Source: DATEVL01 sp964448245 (GTDB taxonomy: Bacteria; Chloroflexota; Anaerolineae; Anaerolineales; E44-bin32). Taken from it: 16,528 nucleotides of DNA. The notes beneath the pieces were generated by a model. It ran no database searches and was not told the DNA's origin. It saw nothing but the letters and a program-made list of their open reading frames with translations. This document shows, in pieces, positions 13,282 to 16,528 of this stretch (positions are counted from its first letter, which is position 1; each line of letters begins with the position of its first letter). The position numbers and the translations under genes are program-made. The stretch spans positions 1 to 16,528 of the forward strand of contig CAYUWF010000050.1 of assembly GCA_964448245.1 (NCBI GenBank), read 5' to 3'.

Positions 13282-14700
13282 CTACCCCGACGCGCGGCTT
13301 CGCCACGCCTGCAGGTTCCCCAGCCCGTCGTACGCCGCGTACTTGTACGAGTCAGCTAGGGAAGGATAGTTGTATACCGCATCAATGAAGGCGTCGATGC
13401 TGCCGTCCTGGGCCATGACGTGCGCCGCGATGTGGACCAGCTCCGATGCCTGCTCCCCGACGAGGTGGGCGCCGAGGAGTCTCTTGTCAGACGGAGAGAA
13501 CACCAGCTTCACCATCCCGGTCTCGTCGCCGACGATCAGACCCCGCGGGTTGCGTTCGTAGTACGAACGTCCCACAAGACACGGGATGCCCCTCTCGGCG
13601 CACGTCTCCTCGCTCAACCCCACCATCGAGATCTCGGGGATGGTATAGATGGCGAACGGGAGGATCGGCGACACGCGCTGTTTGTACTGCAGGTCGAACG
13701 CGTGCACCATGGCCACACGCGCCTGTTCCATGGAGGTGGCGGCCAGCCCGGGGAAGCCGACTACGTCTCCGGCGGCGTAGACGTTTGCCACAGCGGTCTG
13801 GTACCTCTCGTTCACGACCACTCGACCGCGTTCCGCCGTCTGGATCCCCAGCTGTTCCAACCCCAGGCCCTCGATGTTGCTCACTCGGCCGGCGGCGAAC
13901 AGCGCCACTTCGGTTTCTACCACGTCGCCGCTCTCGAGGGTCAGCTTCACTCGGCGCTCCTCCGCCTGCACCTCCCTCACCCGGTCCGAGAAGCGGAAAT
14001 TCACCCCCAGCTTCTCGAGCTGGGATTGCAGCCGGCCGACGATCTCCCGATCGACGACCGGGAGCAGCCGAGCCTTCGACTCGATCAGGGTCACGTGAAC
14101 ACCGAGGGCGGTGAAGATGCAGGCGTACTCCGAGCCGATGACCCCGCCGCCGACCACGGCCATCGACTTGGGTATCCAGGCCATGGTCAGGACCTCGTCA
14201 GAATCGTAGATGCTCTCCAGATCGAAGGGGATGTGGGGTGGGTGATAGGGTGAGGAGCCGGTGGCGATCAGGACCATCTGCGTTGTCAGGTCACACGACC
14301 TTCCTCCCCGCAGCTCAACGTGGACCGTGTGCGCGCCGGCTAGAGACGCCTTCCCCCAAATCAGCTCGATCCTGTGTCGGCCAAGGTTACGTTCGATCAA
14401 CTTGTGCTCGCGGTCGACGACGATGTCCTTGCGGTGCATGAGATCACCAACGGTCAGGCCTTCGCGCAGAGAGTAGTCGATGCCGTACAGTCCGCGCTGG
14501 CGCAGTCCGGAAAAGTACAGCGCCGTCTCGCGCAACGTCTTCGACGGCACCGTGCCGGTGTTGATGCCTGCTCCACCCAGATGGTCGGCTCTCTCGATCA
14601 GGGCAACCTTCTTGCCATAATACGCGGCCTGCGCCGCGCCCTTTTCGCCGGCCGGGCCGGAGCCGATAACCACCAGGTCGTATTCGTGGTCGTGGTCCAT
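13282..14700 (-). CDS. sthA: Soluble pyridine nucleotide transhydrogenase (Si-specific)
   Basis: This flavoprotein exchanges reducing equivalents between NADPH and NAD+ in the cytoplasm. The 472 residues have FAD-binding GSGPAG at 13-18, the second nucleotide-binding motif VVGGGVIGSEYACIF, and the C-terminal dimerisation domain (IYTIPEISMVGLSE, YNYPSLADSYKYAAYDGLG). It resembles the actinobacterial SthA form strongly (NTGTVPSKTLRETALYFSGL). In dihydrolipoamide dehydrogenases the equivalent loop has two redox Cys; here they are Gly45 and Thr50, so the disulfide is absent and the transhydrogenase assignment is favoured. I start at ATG 14700 (MDHDHEYDLVV), because residues upstream are unrelated filler. 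No clear Shine-Dalgarno is seen there. Codon use is somewhat less GC-ending than in xseA. Confidence 0.9.
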   Translation of the reverse strand: MDHDHEYDLVVIGSGPAGEKGAAQAAYYGKKVALIERADHLGGAGINTGTVPSKTLRETALYFSGLRQRGLYGIDYSLREGLTVGDLMHRKDIVVDREHKLIERNLGRHRIELIWGKASLAGAHTVHVELRGGRSCDLTTQMVLIATGSSPYHPPHIPFDLESIYDSDEVLTMAWIPKSMAVVGGGVIGSEYACIFTALGVHVTLIESKARLLPVVDREIVGRLQSQLEKLGVNFRFSDRVREVQAEERRVKLTLESGDVVETEVALFAAGRVSNIEGLGLEQLGIQTAERGRVVVNERYQTAVANVYAAGDVVGFPGLAATSMEQARVAMVHAFDLQYKQRVSPILPFAIYTIPEISMVGLSEETCAERGIPCLVGRSYYERNPRGLIVGDETGMVKLVFSPSDKRLLGAHLVGEQASELVHIAAHVMAQDGSIDAFIDAVYNYPSLADSYKYAAYDGLGNLQAWRSRASG

Positions 14701-15113
14701 GCTTGTCACACCGGAAGGCTGGCGGCGAGCGCTGCCAGGTCCCGCACCGTCGGGACCATGGCGCTTGCCCGCCGCTGGGTCGCGGGTTCGATCGGGCCGC
14801 CGCGCCGGGGCCCCCTGTGGGGTTTCATGCATCCCTTCGGACGAGGTTCTTCCTTGATGGCCAATGACGCATCTCACTCTACGTCAACCCGACGGGCAAG
14901 ACAAGGATCCATTTGGCGCAGCTAGGCGGGTCGGTCGCGAAGCACCCTGGAAGCGCCCCTCCGAGTTGTTAAGCCGCTCTAAGATCGGATAGCGGGAAGG
15001 CTGGCGAGTCGCGGGGGCCCCGCCTGGGTTATCATGGTCACGCGTCTGTAGCTGTTATCGTGCCGCTGGGGCGGGCCTGTCGCAATGCAGCTTCGAGGAT
15101 GGGGAGGTATCGA
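14701..15113. other. Divergent spacer without a gene
   Basis: This region lies between the minus-strand transhydrogenase and the plus-strand 15114 gene. It contains repeat copy B (14933-14959) and the palindrome GCGGGGGCCCCGC at about 15010-15022. TATCAT at 15030-15035 could be a -10 box for the 15114 gene but has no -35. Frames through it (for example the upstream extensions of both genes) look like filler. Confidence 0.4.
14933..14959. repeat. 27-bp dispersed repeat, copy B
   Basis: Same-orientation partner of 12759-12785 with four differences in 27 positions, beginning GGTCGCGAAGCA. It lies upstream of the transhydrogenase gene, while copy A lies downstream. Confidence 0.65.
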
Positions 15114-15392
15114 ATGGCGAGGTTTCTCATCGAGGTTCCCCACGAGAACAACAAGGAGGCTTGCGACCGTGCCGTCCGGATTTTCATGGAGACCGGTTTC
15201 CATTTCATGACCAATGCCGATTGGGGGTGTAGTGACGATGTTCACAGGGCCTGGTTCTTCGTAGACGTAGATAGCAAGGAGGACGCACGCGCGTTACTGC
15301 CGTCCTTGCTTCGGAAGACAGCGAAAATCATCTCTGTGGAGAGATTCCGGATAGAGGATGTTGGGGAGATGAGGAGCCAGCACGAGGACTAG
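15114..15392 (+). CDS. Small unidentified alpha/beta protein (92 aa)
   Basis: No family is recognised with confidence. The ATG at 15114 is set by GGGGAGGT at 15101-15108, 5 nt upstream, and replaces the longer frame from GTG 15060. The 92 residues alternate strand and helix: ARFLIEVPHENNKEACDRAV, FMETGFHFMTNADWGCSDD, RAWFFVDVDSKEDARALLP and TAKIISVERFRIEDV. This beta-alpha-beta arrangement looks like a ferredoxin-like small protein of the kind found in muconolactone-isomerase or YCII-like families. His10 and Asp35, with Cys38, are possible functional residues. It is 41 nt before a flavoprotein gene and probably in one operon with it. Its third positions are clearly more mixed than those of xseA. 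Confidence 0.8.
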   Translation: MARFLIEVPHENNKEACDRAVRIFMETGFHFMTNADWGCSDDVHRAWFFVDVDSKEDARALLPSLLRKTAKIISVERFRIEDVGEMRSQHED

Positions 15393-15433
15393 GCATCGAG
15401 GAATCCGAGGCGGCGTTTTCGCGGGGCTACAGC

Positions 15434-16528
15434 TTGGATTACGACGTCATCATCGTCGGGGCGCGCGTTGCTGGCTCACTGGTGGCGGCGCTTCTTGGAG
15501 ATCTGGGTCATCACGTCTTGGTCCTGGACCGCGCCCGGTTTCCCAGTGACACGATTTCGACTCACTTTTTCAGAGCTCCGACGTTCCGCGCTCTGCGGCA
15601 GGTCGGCGTCTATGAAGAAGTGCAGACAAAATCCCCGCATCTGACGGTCAACTACAACGTTGTGGATGGAATCGTGTTTCCGGAGGCCGTCGACCGCCCC
15701 GAGGACTACCCCTTCTACATCTGTGTCCGCAGGATCACCCTCGACGGCATCCTCGCGGGCCGAGCCAGGGGCACACCCAATGTTGAGCTGCGGGAGGCGG
15801 CGAGGGCGACGGGGCTCCTTAGAGAGGACGGCCTGGTCGTAGGTGTCGTGTGGATGGAGCCAGGCGGTGGCGGAGAGGCAACGGGTAGAGTCATAGTCGG
15901 GGCCGACGGGCTGCACTCCTTTGTGGCGAAAGAGGTGGGCGCGGAACCTGAGCACGAAGAGCCGGTTCATCGGGCCATGTACTACGCATATTACCGTGGG
16001 GTCGAGGCTACAGATGGACCAGCGGCGGAGTTCCACTATCGAGGCAATTCCCTGGTGTATTGCTTCCCTTGCGACGATGACCTAACCCTGCTCGCCTGCT
16101 CAGTCCCCATCGCACGGTTTGGTGACTTCAGGCGCGACCCCGAAGGCATGCTGCTGGATGAACTTCGCTCAATGACCGCGCTTGCCCCGCGCCTTGCAAG
16201 GGCGGAGCGCTCTGGAGATGTGCGAGGAACAGGCAGCATCCCTGGCTATCTTCGCGTCCCCTACGGAAAAGGCTGGGCGTTGGTCGGTGATGCAGGCATG
16301 GTGATGGATCCTTGGTCGGGACAGGGTATCGATCAAGCCTCAACACACGCCGTCTTACTGGCGCGACGCCTCGGGCAATATCTTGCGGGGGAGTCCGATT
16401 GGGAGACGGCAATGCGGGAGTATCACCGAGAGCGCAATGAGTTCAGCCAGAAGACCTACCGCCGCACTTGCCAATACGGCTTGGACCTGAGGCCAATGAC
16501 TCACGAAGCCCTGCAACGCCGAGGGATT
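15434..16528 (+). CDS. FAD-dependent oxidoreductase/monooxygenase (partial, runs off the right edge)
   Basis: This incomplete gene encodes at least 365 residues of a flavoprotein of the class A monooxygenase/geranylgeranyl-reductase-like superfamily. It opens with YDVIIVGARVAGSLVAALLG (FAD-binding Rossmann motif), then VLDRARFPSDTISTHFF. The middle has VIVGADGLHSFVAKEVGA (DG motif), and the later part has WALVGDAGMVMDPWSGQGID (GD motif) and the downstream helix DQASTHAVLLARRLGQYLAG. The substrate is unknown; such enzymes hydroxylate aromatics or reduce isoprenoids. The TTG at 15434 is the only reasonable start, since no in-frame ATG or GTG occurs upstream within the 41-nt gap; CGGGG at about 15422 is a weak ribosome-binding site. 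By hand, 17 of the first 49 codons end in A or T, against 8 of the first 50 in xseA, so this gene may be of different ancestry. Confidence 0.88.
   Translation, partial: MDYDVIIVGARVAGSLVAALLGDLGHHVLVLDRARFPSDTISTHFFRAPTFRALRQVGVYEEVQTKSPHLTVNYNVVDGIVFPEAVDRPEDYPFYICVRRITLDGILAGRARGTPNVELREAARATGLLREDGLVVGVVWMEPGGGGEATGRVIVGADGLHSFVAKEVGAEPEHEEPVHRAMYYAYYRGVEATDGPAAEFHYRGNSLVYCFPCDDDLTLLACSVPIARFGDFRRDPEGMLLDELRSMTALAPRLARAERSGDVRGTGSIPGYLRVPYGKGWALVGDAGMVMDPWSGQGIDQASTHAVLLARRLGQYLAGESDWETAMREYHRERNEFSQKTYRRTCQYGLDLRPMTHEALQRRGI

Noticed and set aside
13123..13359. 78-codon plus-strand frame over the end of sthA
   Set aside because: It overlaps a certain gene and has no start signal or motifs.
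14770..14800. tRNA-like T-arm text GGTTCGATC
   Set aside because: The flanking bases do not form the 5-bp T stem and no acceptor or anticodon arms are seen.

Overview
The window is 16.5 kb of GC-rich bacterial chromosome with short spacers and compact transcription units. The start is probably close to a real operon head, and the right edge cuts through a flavoprotein gene. Gene content (an actinobacterial-like soluble transhydrogenase, SIMPL lipoproteins, MurJ, Exo VII, a holin-like/phosphodiesterase fusion), high GC and -10 boxes set almost on the start codon would suit a Chloroflexota-type (Anaerolineae-like) or actinobacterial-like genome. That assignment is inference; there is no rRNA or tRNA here to fix it.

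Layout. (1) 18-1546: xseA-xseB, both subunits of exodeoxyribonuclease VII, from a very good promoter whose predicted transcription start is the xseA start codon. (2) 1751-3458: a stand-alone ChrB-type domain protein overlapping an MFS transporter gene, after a hairpin-rich spacer. (3) 3461-3505: a double hairpin separating the convergent MFS and murJ genes. (4) 3507-5069 (minus): murJ, lipid II flippase. It is divergent from the next unit across a 126-bp spacer that holds a 17-bp inverted repeat and a -10 box on each side. (5) 5196-7627: a four-gene membrane cluster: a small one-helix protein with a Ser/Gly/Asp/Trp repeat tail, a possible DUF4178-type protein, a possible DUF350-type small membrane protein and a CorA-type metal channel. 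(6) 7628-8105: a spacer with hairpins, a possible extended -10 and a 28-codon ORF. (7) 8106-11040: a YkuE-like metallophosphoesterase and, 1 nt later, a 690-residue fusion of a four-helix holin-like domain to an alkaline-phosphatase-superfamily domain. (8) 11044-11095: a strong convergent hairpin. (9) 11099-12524 (minus): two tandem SIMPL-domain lipoproteins with a shared upstream -10 box. (10) 12600-13281: a long spacer with repeats and a small reading frame. (11) 13282-14700 (minus): soluble transhydrogenase. (12) 15114-16528: a 92-residue unidentified protein and a partial FAD-dependent oxidoreductase.

To about 12.5 kb the genes use strongly GC-ending codons. Beyond that, third positions become more mixed, spacers lengthen and dispersed repeats appear on both sides of the transhydrogenase gene, so the right quarter may have a different history.

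Most of the window is housekeeping or general envelope physiology. The less ordinary parts are the 5196-7627 membrane cluster, the holin-like/phosphodiesterase fusion, the leaderless-looking promoters, and the repeat-flanked transhydrogenase with an open frame continuing after its stop. I found no CRISPR array, transposase, rRNA, tRNA or recognisable defence system.
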